Part shown: positions 46,186-54,769 of the stretch, piece by piece | How positions within the stretch are numbered: position 1 is the stretch's first letter | How the letters are laid out: each line of letters starts with the position of its first letter | Assembly (NCBI RefSeq): GCF_016623495.1 | Contig: NZ_JAEHHL010000002.1 | Coordinates: 186,001-250,000, forward strand | Length of the DNA: 64,000 nucleotides | Reading direction: 5' to 3' | Source of the DNA: Thermohalobaculum xanthum | Lineage (GTDB): Bacteria; Pseudomonadota; Alphaproteobacteria; Rhodobacterales; Rhodobacteraceae | Made by a program: the position numbers and the translations under genes | The notes under the pieces: model-generated | Seen by the model: only the letters and a program-made list of their open reading frames with translations | Database searches by the model: none | What the model was told of the DNA's origin: nothing

Positions 46186-47706
46186 TTACGCCCCGGTCCG
46201 CGCGATGACCGCCCGGAAGGTCTTCAGAAGGATGACCAGGTCCAGCCAGACAGACCAGTTGCGCACATACCAAGCGTCCAGCCGGATGCGCTCGTCGTGG
46301 CTGGTGTGCGCCCGTCCCGAAACCTGCCACAGCCCGGTGATGCCCGGCTTGAAGCTGCAGTAATAGGCGGCATCGGCGCTCTTAAGATACGCGTGGTCGG
46401 CCTCGTAGCCGGGCACCTCGGGGGCGACAATCGGCCGGGGCCCGACCAGGCTCATGTCGCCCTTGAGCACGTTGATGAGCTGAGGCAACTCGTCGAGCGA
46501 CGTCGTGCGCAGCATGTGCCCCAGCCGGGTGATGCGGGGGTCGTCGGACAGCTTCTGGTACATCGCCCATTCCTTGGCGGCCGCCGGATCGGTGGCCAGC
46601 ACATGCTCGAGCCGTCGCTCCGCGTCCCGCAGCATCGTGCGGAACTTCAGGCACGAGAAGCGCTTCCCGCGATACCCCACGCGGGTCTGCCGGAACAGCA
46701 CGGGTCCACCCTCGAGCAGCAGGAGGATCGAGATGCCGACCAGCAACGGAGAAAGAAGTGCAAGCAGCAGAACCGATGAGAGCAGATCGATCGATCGTTT
46801 GAACATGCGCTCGAAGGGCCGCCCATCGGACGAGGCGACTTCTGCGAGAACGATATCGGCGCCGATCACGCCATGCGTCCGCAGCCCGCGGCGCGCAATG
46901 CCATGGTAGTTTAGAACCACCGAGAACGGGTGGCCCATCATGTTCAGCGTGTCGACCAGGTGCTGCGCGTCGGCGCTTTCAGCGACATCCGGCGCGAGGA
47001 CCAACTCGACACGGCTGGCATGGATCCGGTTCACAGCGCCGACCCAGCGAATGCGCGCGCGGATCTCGTCGGGCCCCAGGCGGGAAAGCCAGGTGACGGG
47101 CGCGCAGTCGAGCACACTGACCGCGCCCGAGCGGCTCTCGCGCGCGTCATTGACGAAGTCGGCTTCACGCACGCCTTGCCCGATCAGCAACACATGCGAC
47201 GCCATCGCCTGTTCGACCGACTTTACCGAACGCAAGACCATGCGCGAGCCGATGATCATCATCGCCGCGAGCGGCCAGGCAAAGGCGAACCAGAGCCGCG
47301 AGCTGTGATCTTTCTGCAGGTACTGCAGGCTCGCGTCGAATAGGGCGATCAATGCCACGGCGAGGACGATCCGGCGCACTTCCTCGAGTTCCCAGCCGCC
47401 CCGACCGTACAGCCCGCCAAATGCGAAGACCCCGACCAGCAACAGGCTCAGCGTGCACAGATGCGGCGCGCGGTCGACCATGAAGCCTATCGCGTCGAAG
47501 GCTTCGGTCCCCAGCTCCAAGCTAACGACCTGCGTCAGGACCGCGGCCAGAGCGAATGAAATCGTCAGCGCAACCAAGTCGGCAAGTATCATCATCGAAA
47601 CCACGGTGCGGCGCATTGAATAAATGTCCGCATGCGGCGAGCCGATGGCGCTCTCCACCCTTCCGTGGTGAGTGGACTGCCCGTAATGAATGTCCCAGCT
47701 CGACAT
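46186..47706 (-). CDS. Undecaprenyl-phosphate sugar phosphotransferase (EPS-initiating, WbaP/WcaJ type)
   Basis: 506 residues. Four to five N-terminal membrane segments, a central CoA-binding-like Rossmann region (about 160-290), a re-entrant membrane helix (SIDLLSSVLLLALLSPL), and the C-terminal catalytic domain with FRQTRVGYRGK, KFRTM, DELPQLINVLKGDMSLVGPR and KPGITGLWQVSGR. It transfers a sugar-1-phosphate, usually glucose or galactose, to undecaprenyl phosphate, starting the repeat unit. AAAGG supports the ATG at 47706. GalU upstream supplies UDP-glucose. Confidence 0.93.
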   Translation of the reverse strand: MSSWDIHYGQSTHHGRVESAIGSPHADIYSMRRTVVSMMILADLVALTISFALAAVLTQVVSLELGTEAFDAIGFMVDRAPHLCTLSLLLVGVFAFGGLYGRGGWELEEVRRIVLAVALIALFDASLQYLQKDHSSRLWFAFAWPLAAMMIIGSRMVLRSVKSVEQAMASHVLLIGQGVREADFVNDARESRSGAVSVLDCAPVTWLSRLGPDEIRARIRWVGAVNRIHASRVELVLAPDVAESADAQHLVDTLNMMGHPFSVVLNYHGIARRGLRTHGVIGADIVLAEVASSDGRPFERMFKRSIDLLSSVLLLALLSPLLVGISILLLLEGGPVLFRQTRVGYRGKRFSCLKFRTMLRDAERRLEHVLATDPAAAKEWAMYQKLSDDPRITRLGHMLRTTSLDELPQLINVLKGDMSLVGPRPIVAPEVPGYEADHAYLKSADAAYYCSFKPGITGLWQVSGRAHTSHDERIRLDAWYVRNWSVWLDLVILLKTFRAVIARTGA

Positions 47707-47767
47707 AACCCAACCTTTGTTCACAACTCGACGCCGTCAGGGCGGCATGTACAAATCCGGCGTCGGA

Positions 47768-48688
47768 TCATTCCGCCGCCAGCACCGCGCCCTCGGGCGC
47801 ATGAAGTTCTCGACGCAGGAATGCCTTTAGGCGGTCACGCAGCTCGGGTCGCTGAAGGGCGAAGGCGACGGACGCTTCGATGAAGCCTGCCTTCGAGCCG
47901 CAATCGAACCGCCGACCCTCGAACCGGAAGCCGAAGACCGGCTCTCCCGCGGCAGCGGCGGCCGCGATGGCGTCCGTCAACTGGATCTCGCCGCCCGCGC
48001 CCGGCCGGACCTGGTCCAGCTGGTCGAAGACGGCGGGCGCGAGGATATAGCGCCCGATCACTGCGAGATCCGAGGGCGCGTCGGCTGCGGCGGGCTTCTC
48101 GACAAGGCCGCGGACCGCGACGAGCGGTTCGGCATCGCCGCCGGAAATACCGCGCATCGGGTCTATGACGCCGTAGGACGAGACCTCGGCGCGCGGCAAC
48201 CGCATCGTCGCCACCATCGTGCCTCCGCACTTGGCATGTGCCTCGACCATCTGCTGCAGGCAGGGCGTCTGCGACGAGATCACGTCGTCGGGAAGCAGGA
48301 CCGCCACCGGCTCGTCGCCGCACAGCTCCCGCGCGCACCAGACCGCGTGGCCTAGGCCAAGCGGGTCGACCTGGCGGACGGTCGCCAGCTTGCCCGGCGC
48401 GAGCACCGTGGACATGACGTCCTCGAGGCAACCGACACTACCCTTGGCCTCGAGCGCGGCCTCCAGCGCGGCGGCGCGGTCGAAATAATGCTCAAGCGAC
48501 GCCTTTCCCGGCGCGGTCACCAAGATGATCTGCTCGATCCCCGCCGCGCGTGCTTCATCGACCGCGTACTGAATAAGCGGACGGTCGACCAGCGGCAGCA
48601 TTTCCTTCGGAACCGATTTTGTGACCGGCAGGAATCGCGTCCCCATACCCGCCACTGGAAATATTGCTCTCTTTATTCGATTACTCAT
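47768..48688 (-). CDS. galU: UTP-glucose-1-phosphate uridylyltransferase
   Basis: 306 residues. The nucleotide-binding motif is PVAGMGTRFLPVTKSVPKEM near the N-terminus. VLLPDD and RFDCGSKAGF hold metal- and substrate-binding residues, and LTDAI lies in the sugar-binding region. It makes UDP-glucose from UTP and glucose-1-phosphate, feeding the initiating transferase encoded next to it. ISGGDAEPL is slightly insertion-rich compared with E. coli GalU. Confidence 0.94.
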   Translation of the reverse strand: MSNRIKRAIFPVAGMGTRFLPVTKSVPKEMLPLVDRPLIQYAVDEARAAGIEQIILVTAPGKASLEHYFDRAAALEAALEAKGSVGCLEDVMSTVLAPGKLATVRQVDPLGLGHAVWCARELCGDEPVAVLLPDDVISSQTPCLQQMVEAHAKCGGTMVATMRLPRAEVSSYGVIDPMRGISGGDAEPLVAVRGLVEKPAAADAPSDLAVIGRYILAPAVFDQLDQVRPGAGGEIQLTDAIAAAAAAGEPVFGFRFEGRRFDCGSKAGFIEASVAFALQRPELRDRLKAFLRRELHAPEGAVLAAE

Positions 48689-48781
48689 GCCTCAGTCCTT
48701 CAACGCGAAGACAAGTCAAACGACATCCCTCGAGCACGCCACACATTGTTATCGAGTTTTTGTTTTACCCGCTCTCTTTCA

Positions 48782-49504
48782 TCAATTTGCAGCCAACTGC
48801 GCCAGTTGGTCCGGCAACTGGCACTGGCGGCGCGCGCTTCGCGGCGGTGTTGCGCAAAACTGCCCGGCAACATCGAACGCGGTCAGCACCTTGGGCACGT
48901 AGGCCCGCGTCTCCGCGTAGGGCGGCACCCCCGAGTGCCGCTCGACCGCATGTTCGCCGGCGTTGTAGGCGGCCAGTGCAAGGACGATGTCGTTGCGGAA
49001 CATGTCCACGAGGTCTGACAGGTAGCGCGCCGAGCCCATCAGGTTCGCCTTCGGGTCGAAGGGGTCCTTCACGCCGTAGCGCCGGGCGGTTCCGGGCATC
49101 AATTGCCCAAGGCCCATTGCACCGGCGGGGCTGACGGCATGTGGATTGCCGCCGGATTCGACGACCACGACGGCGGCGATCAGGGCCTCCGAGATCCGCG
49201 CCTCACGCGCCGCAGCCTCGATTTCCGGCCGCCAGCGCTCCAGGACGATGCGCACGCGGTTCTCGGCGCGGCCGCGATCTTTCTTGCCGGGATACGCCGC
49301 GCTCACCACTTCAAGTGCGCGATAGCGCGACCCCTCGTTGATGCCTGCCGGGACCTTCTCCCAGAACCAGGAGAAGGCGTTGGCCTGCCCTGCACCGACA
49401 CCGAGCGCCGCCAGCAACCCCGCGCCGAGCACGAGGCCAAGGCGCCGATGGCGAAAATCCCGCAATGTGGGAGGTTCAGACTTAGAGACTATGACGCGGT
49501 CCAT
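48782..49504 (-). CDS. Lytic transglycosylase, SLT family
   Basis: 240 residues. A signal peptide or anchor ends near ANA (about residue 45). The SLT domain has the catalytic Glu in [20 protein letters not shown], then [14 protein letters not shown] and AYNAGEHAV. It cleaves peptidoglycan with formation of 1,6-anhydro-muramic acid. In an EPS locus it may open the sacculus for the export complex. The ATG at 49504 has GGTGGAG upstream. A perfect 15-base dyad lies 29-43 bases upstream. Confidence 0.9.
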   Translation of the reverse strand: MDRVIVSKSEPPTLRDFRHRRLGLVLGAGLLAALGVGAGQANAFSWFWEKVPAGINEGSRYRALEVVSAAYPGKKDRGRAENRVRIVLERWRPEIEAAAREARISEALIAAVVVVESGGNPHAVSPAGAMGLGQLMPGTARRYGVKDPFDPKANLMGSARYLSDLVDMFRNDIVLALAAYNAGEHAVERHSGVPPYAETRAYVPKVLTAFDVAGQFCATPPRSARRQCQLPDQLAQLAAN

Positions 49505-49880
49505 CTCGACTCCACCGACGACCCACCCCTGCACACGTTTAACGTGTATAGGGTCACGCATTTTCGCCCGATATGCAACCTTGTGGGCGATCTCTGGCGC
49601 AATCTTGCAACCTCGGCGGGAGGTGTGTCCCGATATGATGCAGATGAGGCCGCCTCGGCCCACGGGCCGACGTCGAAGGCTCGTTGCTTTACGGTGTGAT
49701 GCGAGAACGCCCTGCCAACTTGTGACAAGCTTGCGTCCGTTTCGTCGCGCCCGACGGCGCGACCTGCCGCACCAGATGGCGCGGATGAAAGAACGCGCAC
49801 CGCGCGCGGCCGTCACGCCCGAAACATCGAATCGATGGCTTGCGCGCGTTCGTCGGCCGGCGCGGGACGCGGCGGCCCGC
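49505..49880. promoter_or_regulatory. Gene-free interval with a 15-base dyad
   Basis: 376 bases between the sulfotransferase stop and the transglycosylase start. It holds ACACGTT-T-AACGTGT at 49533-49547. On the minus strand this overlaps a TATACAC sequence that could be a -10 element. Nothing else was recognised. Confidence 0.5.
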
Positions 49881-50798
49881 TCAGCCGCGCCGCGCGAAGT
49901 TCCGGCGCGCCGTGCTCAGGGATTTCCGTAAGGCCTCGGGCAACAGACCGTAGAGCCGCAAGATGTGGTAGCGGGCCGCGTTGCGCCAAACCCGCCGCGG
50001 CGCGCGCCCCTCGAGCTCCGGCAGATCGTAGCCGAAGGACCGCGCAATCCGGATCGTCTCGGCGCCCAGCAGATGCCCGAAATACGGGTCCTTGCGCCAC
50101 TTGGCGACCGACCGGGCATGCAGTACCGGCGCCGGCGCGTCCTCGCTCAGATCGATCCCCAGTTCCTCCAGCACGGCGCCCACGTCGGCCTCGCCCGAGA
50201 CGACATCCTCGTATCTCAGGATGCGAACATCGTCGGGCCGCCGCGCAGCAAGCTCGCGCAAGTTCTCATACGCGACCCTCCAGCAGCGCTCCTCGTCGCC
50301 TGGCGGCACGCCAAAGCGCTTCCAAGATGAATAGAGCGTGTCGAGAGGGTTGCGGATCAGTCCGATGAAACGGACCCTGACCGACGGCGAGGCGTCGGCG
50401 AACCGCTCCATCAGCCGGATCACTTCGGCCTGGTAGAGATGGTGCGGCGACTTTTCGAGCATCAGCCCGCCCTGGGCCTGGCAAAGTTTTCGGAAGCCTT
50501 CGAAGAGCGCCGCCTCGCTCGGGACGCCTGCCGGAAGACCCGCGCCGTTTTCGGCCAGGAACTTGCGCAACTCGTGCTCGGCCCGGCGGGCGGGGATCGG
50601 AACCTCGCTCATCGGCAGCGCGATCTGATCGAGCCCCAGCACCGAGGCGGCTTTCGTCCAGTAGAGCGTTTCGTTCTCGAAGTGGCGCGTGCGGGGCGCG
50701 ACCTGGAATCCCGTGCGGCGGAAGATCGTTTCCTGTAGGACGCTCGAGCCGGCCGACTTCGTTGACAGGACGAAAATGCAATCGGCACTTTTCTGCAT
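49881..50798 (-). CDS. Sulfotransferase family protein
   Basis: 305 residues. The N-terminal [11 protein letters not shown] matches the 5'-phosphosulfate-binding loop of PAPS-dependent sulfotransferases. [20 protein letters not shown] matches the 3'-phosphate-binding region. The C-terminus is basic. It would transfer sulfate from PAPS to a hydroxyl on a sugar or other acceptor. Its place at the end of the polysaccharide locus suggests a sulfated glycan, though acceptor identity is inferred. The 145 bases on its upstream side separate it from a small membrane-protein gene. Confidence 0.82.
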   Translation of the reverse strand: MQKSADCIFVLSTKSAGSSVLQETIFRRTGFQVAPRTRHFENETLYWTKAASVLGLDQIALPMSEVPIPARRAEHELRKFLAENGAGLPAGVPSEAALFEGFRKLCQAQGGLMLEKSPHHLYQAEVIRLMERFADASPSVRVRFIGLIRNPLDTLYSSWKRFGVPPGDEERCWRVAYENLRELAARRPDDVRILRYEDVVSGEADVGAVLEELGIDLSEDAPAPVLHARSVAKWRKDPYFGHLLGAETIRIARSFGYDLPELEGRAPRRVWRNAARYHILRLYGLLPEALRKSLSTARRNFARRG

Positions 50799-50943
50799 GA
50801 CGCGTCACCCTGCGCGAGCGGACCGATCAGGCTGTTCGGTCAATACCGCCGCCAAGCGCTCGCCTTCTACTCATGCCAGACCGCCGCGACGCGATCCATC
50901 GGTTCGAACCCTCACCGCAGGGCACCCGGCCGCGGCGCGCTCG

Positions 50944-51174
50944 TCAGGACGACGCCTCGACGCGCCGCCGCGCCGCGCCGTAGTCAGCGGCAGGACTGTG
51001 CGTCCGGGGATACGGCGTCTCCAGCATCGCCAAGACAAGCACGGCAACGGCGCCGCCGAGCCACGCGATCAGCAAACCGATCAGCAATTCCGACCACGCC
51101 ACGGCGACGTAGAGCCCCACCGTCGCGGCGGGCAGGTATCCACGTGCCAGGAGTCGCAGCAACCCTGTGTCCAT
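50944..51174 (-). CDS. Small membrane protein, hypothetical
   Basis: 76 residues. Two hydrophobic stretches (about 14-31 and 32-50) separated by a Glu, then a polar C-terminus. No family was recognised. A GAGGG run sits just before the ATG. GC-rich codon use and the membrane pattern support a real gene, but small size and a rather close ribosome-binding site leave doubt. It may instead be noise. Confidence 0.5.
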   Translation of the reverse strand: MDTGLLRLLARGYLPAATVGLYVAVAWSELLIGLLIAWLGGAVAVLVLAMLETPYPRTHSPAADYGAARRRVEASS

Positions 51175-51341
51175 CGCCCTCGCCCCTTGATGCGCATGGA
51201 CCCACCGGCACCCCTACCGGCGAGCTGGTCCAAGCTCCTGTGCGAGGATAACAGTTTCGCATCGCCCGCGCGACAGCGGATCGTCCGGTGCGCGCGGCGC
51301 GCCGGGGCCGGACGAACGCCACCGGCGCCGGCGGGCCGCCC

Positions 51342-52535
51342 TCAGCGATAGAATGCATAGGCGTCGGTGATGCCGTAGCTCTGGATCAGGTCCATGGCCC
51401 GAGCGAATTCGCCTGCGTTGTCGAAGGGCCCCGCAATGACGCTCGTCAGGCTGCGTCCGCCCATCGTCACCGGAACACTCCGGGCCACGAAGCCGGCCTC
51501 CTGGAGCCGGGCGAGCATTCGGGTCGCATTCGACGGAACGCCGAAGACGCCAACCTGGATTCTGACCGGTACCGAGGCGTCGGGCCGCGACAGAGGAAGC
51601 GGCGCATCTTTGAACGCCGGGGAAAGGGCTCCAACCCGTGCATCATCACCGGCTTCGGGCATACCGCCAACGCCGCCTGCCGGAGCCCCGGGATCGCCGG
51701 GATCATTGCGCACCGCATCTGCCGGCAGTGCCGCCGTCGTGGTGCCTGCGCTCGGATCGGTCTTTGGCACAACAGGCTCGGCGACCGGCGCCGGCGCGGC
51801 GGGTGCGGCAGGCGCCTCGCGCTGGGGTTCGGCCCCGGCAACTGGTGCCACGGCCGCCGGCAGCGCGGCGACCCGCTTTCCGTCGTCGATGCGCGGCGGC
51901 GGCGGCGCCGAATAAAGCGCGCTGCTATCCGTCGTATCCGAGAGCGAGGCGACGCGCGGCAGCGCCGGGGGGCGCGCCGTCGGCGCGTCTATCATCGACG
52001 CGGGCGCCGCGAGACCGATCTCGGTCGAAAGGTCGGCCGGCGCCGCGGCGACACGGGCCGTCACCGGCTCGGGCTGCGGCGCGACGAGTTGCGCGGGCAC
52101 CACGGCGCCCCGCGGCGACGCGTCGGGCACCCTGACCCATCTGCCATCGACCCCAGCCGCCGATGTGTCGCGGCCGATGTCCCAGCGGAACCGCGACGCG
52201 CGATAGCGCCAGCGGTAATCGGGGTTGGCCCGAACCGGCATTTCGTCAGCGGTGATCACGGGCGCCTCGGCCATCGCGCTCGCGTTCTCGGGTATGGTGC
52301 TCTCGACGGTCTGCCCGCGTACCGCCGAGGCAAAAAAGATGCCGCCCGGTATCACGGCCGCGGCGAGGAAGGTTCCCGCGGCCACGAGGGCCGCACGCGC
52401 CAACGATCGCTCCCCCGGTTCGGGAACATGCGAGGCACGTCCCGCGGCGGACGCGATCTCCTCAGGCTCAGGCCTGACGGACGGGGCTTCGTAGGGTTCT
52501 CCGTGAGGGTCCGAGGGACGGATCGTCACAATCAT
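51342..52535 (-). CDS. SPOR-domain membrane protein
   Basis: 397 residues. A short cytoplasmic N-terminus, one membrane segment (about 46-70), a long low-complexity Pro/Ala-rich periplasmic region (about 150-310), and a C-terminal SPOR domain (VPVRIQVGVFGVPSNATRML...RAMDLIQSYGIT). SPOR domains bind glycan strands stripped of stem peptides at division sites. Divergent from the acidic-protein gene. The exact role is unknown. Confidence 0.85.
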   Translation of the reverse strand: MIVTIRPSDPHGEPYEAPSVRPEPEEIASAAGRASHVPEPGERSLARAALVAAGTFLAAAVIPGGIFFASAVRGQTVESTIPENASAMAEAPVITADEMPVRANPDYRWRYRASRFRWDIGRDTSAAGVDGRWVRVPDASPRGAVVPAQLVAPQPEPVTARVAAAPADLSTEIGLAAPASMIDAPTARPPALPRVASLSDTTDSSALYSAPPPPRIDDGKRVAALPAAVAPVAGAEPQREAPAAPAAPAPVAEPVVPKTDPSAGTTTAALPADAVRNDPGDPGAPAGGVGGMPEAGDDARVGALSPAFKDAPLPLSRPDASVPVRIQVGVFGVPSNATRMLARLQEAGFVARSVPVTMGGRSLTSVIAGPFDNAGEFARAMDLIQSYGITDAYAFYR

Positions 52536-52838
52536 CGCGGGGACCTCGCGATCTTAACACACGCCAAGGTTGCATCATGCCTCACCGAGTCCGCAGCGTC
52601 TACCGCGTTGTGCCAATTCGCCGGCAAACGCGCCGATGCGCGGCGATGCGCGGGCGCGCCCCGCATCTCTCACAGCATTCTAGGTGACACGGGAAAAGTT
52701 GTTGCGTATTCTACCTGTGGTTGTGGGGAATGCCTCAGGAACCCGTTGAACGGGTTTCACGGGACCGCCTCGCAGCTTCGAACGTATCATCACGCATCGG
52801 GTGGCGGTTTCCGCTGCCGCATGACGAGAAAGCGTAAA
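52536..52838. promoter_or_regulatory. Divergent promoter region with a 17-base palindrome
   Basis: 303 bases. A perfect dyad AACCCGT-TGA-ACGGGTT spans 52740-52756. AT-richer sequence (GGGAAAAGTTGTTGCGTATT at 52691-52710) sits upstream. The palindrome is about 83 bases before the ATG at 52839, well placed for a regulator of the acidic-protein gene. Confidence 0.5.
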
Positions 52839-53999
52839 ATGCCTGTAAACATTGGACTAAACTCCACTGCCAGTGGCTCCGCCATTATGACGGACGGCGA
52901 CTGGAACGGATCGCCCGACGAATATTTCCAGGATCTCACGATCCCCCGTGTCGAAGACGACAACATGGACACGGAGGATTCGATCGTCCTCGACCTCTCG
53001 TCCGTCGACACGACCGGCTACGACCTCGACGCGGCGACGCTGTCGTACCAGATCGAGCTCGAGGTGATCGGCGACCATAACGATCCCGACGGCGAGACGC
53101 TGACGATCGAGACGATCATCAACGATGGCGAGAGCGACGAGGCCACCCTCGACACGTCGGTCCTGCTGAACGATGCGGCGACCGAAGGCTTCTGGTCGGG
53201 CGATGTGGGCCCGACGTCCACGGGCGCCCAGCCCGAGCAGGGCAACCTCTACATCCTTGACAGCGATGGGGTCGAGATTCGCTCGACGCTTCCGCCCGGG
53301 CAGGACGGCGGCCTCGACAGCTTCAGCGATGACACCGTCGACGACATCATCAACGAGGATGCGGAACTCTTCAGCGAGGATGGCGAGTCGGCGTCGCTGA
53401 GCGCCGTCATCGGCGCCGAGGGCGTCAAGACGATCACCCTCAACCTGAGGATCCCCGAGGAAGACTCGCCCGATGACGGCGTCGACATCTCGCAGACATC
53501 GGCCACCGCCAGCCTTGTCGTCGATTTCGACAGCGACAAGGACATCTCGAACATGGTGTTCTACTTCACCAGCGGCGACCCCGATGACGGCTGCCTGAAG
53601 CTCAAGATCGACGAGTTCGACGATTTCTGGGAGCACGTCAACACGACCGCCGACTCGACGTCGACGTTCGACATGATGATCAGCGACGAGACGCTGAAGG
53701 ACCTGTTCAACGACTACTTTGGCAACCCGCTCGACAATAAGTATGACCTCGACGGTGACGGCGAGTGGGAAGACGACTGGACCTTCGGTGGCTTCTCGAC
53801 CAAGGCGGGCAACAACTTCGACCTCGAATACTCCATCGACAACCTGAAGAAGAACGCCCGCGGCGAAGGCGAGTACATCGGTCTCACAAGCCTGGCCGAG
53901 GATTGCTACGGCAAGAAGGAGAAGGTCGCCTTCTCGATCGACGCCGCCTACTACGATGGCACCGAGTGGGTCGGCAACATCGACGACCTCTTCGCCTGA
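52839..53999 (+). CDS. Acidic, Asp-rich protein with an EF-hand-like loop, possible type I secretion substrate
   Basis: 386 residues, not assigned to a family. It is strongly acidic, beta-rich in the middle (repeated DDSV/DLSS-type strands), and has a DLDGDGEWEDD segment near residue 305 that matches a calcium-binding EF-hand loop. No signal peptide is seen. The C-terminus ends NIDDLFA, the acidic-then-hydrophobic kind of tail recognised by type I exporters. MPVNIGL at 52839 was chosen as start; an ATG at 52821 adds six residues. A strong terminator follows. Possible roles include a secreted calcium-binding surface protein. Confidence 0.72.
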   Translation: MPVNIGLNSTASGSAIMTDGDWNGSPDEYFQDLTIPRVEDDNMDTEDSIVLDLSSVDTTGYDLDAATLSYQIELEVIGDHNDPDGETLTIETIINDGESDEATLDTSVLLNDAATEGFWSGDVGPTSTGAQPEQGNLYILDSDGVEIRSTLPPGQDGGLDSFSDDTVDDIINEDAELFSEDGESASLSAVIGAEGVKTITLNLRIPEEDSPDDGVDISQTSATASLVVDFDSDKDISNMVFYFTSGDPDDGCLKLKIDEFDDFWEHVNTTADSTSTFDMMISDETLKDLFNDYFGNPLDNKYDLDGDGEWEDDWTFGGFSTKAGNNFDLEYSIDNLKKNARGEGEYIGLTSLAEDCYGKKEKVAFSIDAAYYDGTEWVGNIDDLFA

Positions 54000-54034
54000 C
54001 GCCCAAGCGCCACGCGATCCAACAGACACAGCCC

Positions 54035-54063
54035 CCCGCCGCGGCAGCCCCGCGGCGGGTTTT
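54035..54063 (+). terminator. Rho-independent terminator after the acidic protein
   Basis: Ten-base-pair perfect stem CCCGCCGCGG / CCGCGGCGGG with a five-base loop, followed by TTTT. Confidence 0.85.
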
Positions 54064-54310
54064 CTGTTCCGGCCGGCCCGGCGAACCCTTGCTTGTTTTG
54101 CGTTCTCCTGCCGCCGCGGCGCCGGGCGAACTCTCGGCACGCGATCCCCGAGCCGGCACGTGCTATGATGCATACTGAGAATCGTCACGCCTCACGGTAG
54201 ATTTTTCACGGCGTATTTCACGCGTTCGGGCCCAGCGATTTCGACGACCGGCCTGCTCACCGCCAGCACAATCCCAAGACCCGGCTCCCGGGCTCGATGG
54301 AGGAGAATTC

Positions 54311-54766
54311 ATGCCCACCACCTTCACGCTGAACGGCGCGCAGCAGACGCTCGACGCGCCACCCGAGATGCCATTGCTCTGGGCGGTGCGCGATCTCGCC
54401 GGCCTCACCGGAACCAAGTACGGCTGCGGCGTCGGGCTGTGCGGTGCCTGCACGGTCCATGTCGACGGCGAGGCGGTGCGCGCTTGCTTGGTCACGCTGG
54501 ACGAGGTCGACGGCAAGACCGTCACCACGATCGAGGGCCTCGACCCCGAGGGCGAGCACCCGGTCCAGCGCGCCTGGCGCGAACTCAACGTGCCGCAATG
54601 CGGCTTCTGCCAGGCTGGGCAGATCATGCAGGCCGCGAGCCTGATTGCCGCGAAGCCCGACATCACAGACGCCGAGATCCTTGAAGGTATGCGCGGCAAC
54701 GTCTGCCGCTGCGGCTGCTACCAGCGGATCGTTGCCGCCGTCCGTCACGCCGCCACGGGGATCTGA
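54311..54766 (+). CDS. [2Fe-2S] subunit of molybdenum hydroxylase, IorA type
   Basis: 151 residues. Two iron-sulfur clusters: a plant-type ferredoxin motif (CGVGLCGACTVH with a further Cys in RAC) and a second set (CGFCQAG, CRCGCYQ). It carries electrons from the molybdenum centre in the large subunit, encoded three bases downstream. No signal peptide, so export with the Tat-targeted large subunit is likely. It has a GGAGGA site before the ATG. Confidence 0.9.
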   Translation: MPTTFTLNGAQQTLDAPPEMPLLWAVRDLAGLTGTKYGCGVGLCGACTVHVDGEAVRACLVTLDEVDGKTVTTIEGLDPEGEHPVQRAWRELNVPQCGFCQAGQIMQAASLIAAKPDITDAEILEGMRGNVCRCGCYQRIVAAVRHAATGI

Positions 54767-54769
54767 GCC

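Noticed and set aside
51288-52820. Long plus-strand frame continuing upstream of the acidic-protein gene
   Set aside because: It lies antisense to the SPOR-domain gene, is Arg-rich in the way antisense GC-rich frames are, and has no conserved content. The real start is near 52839.
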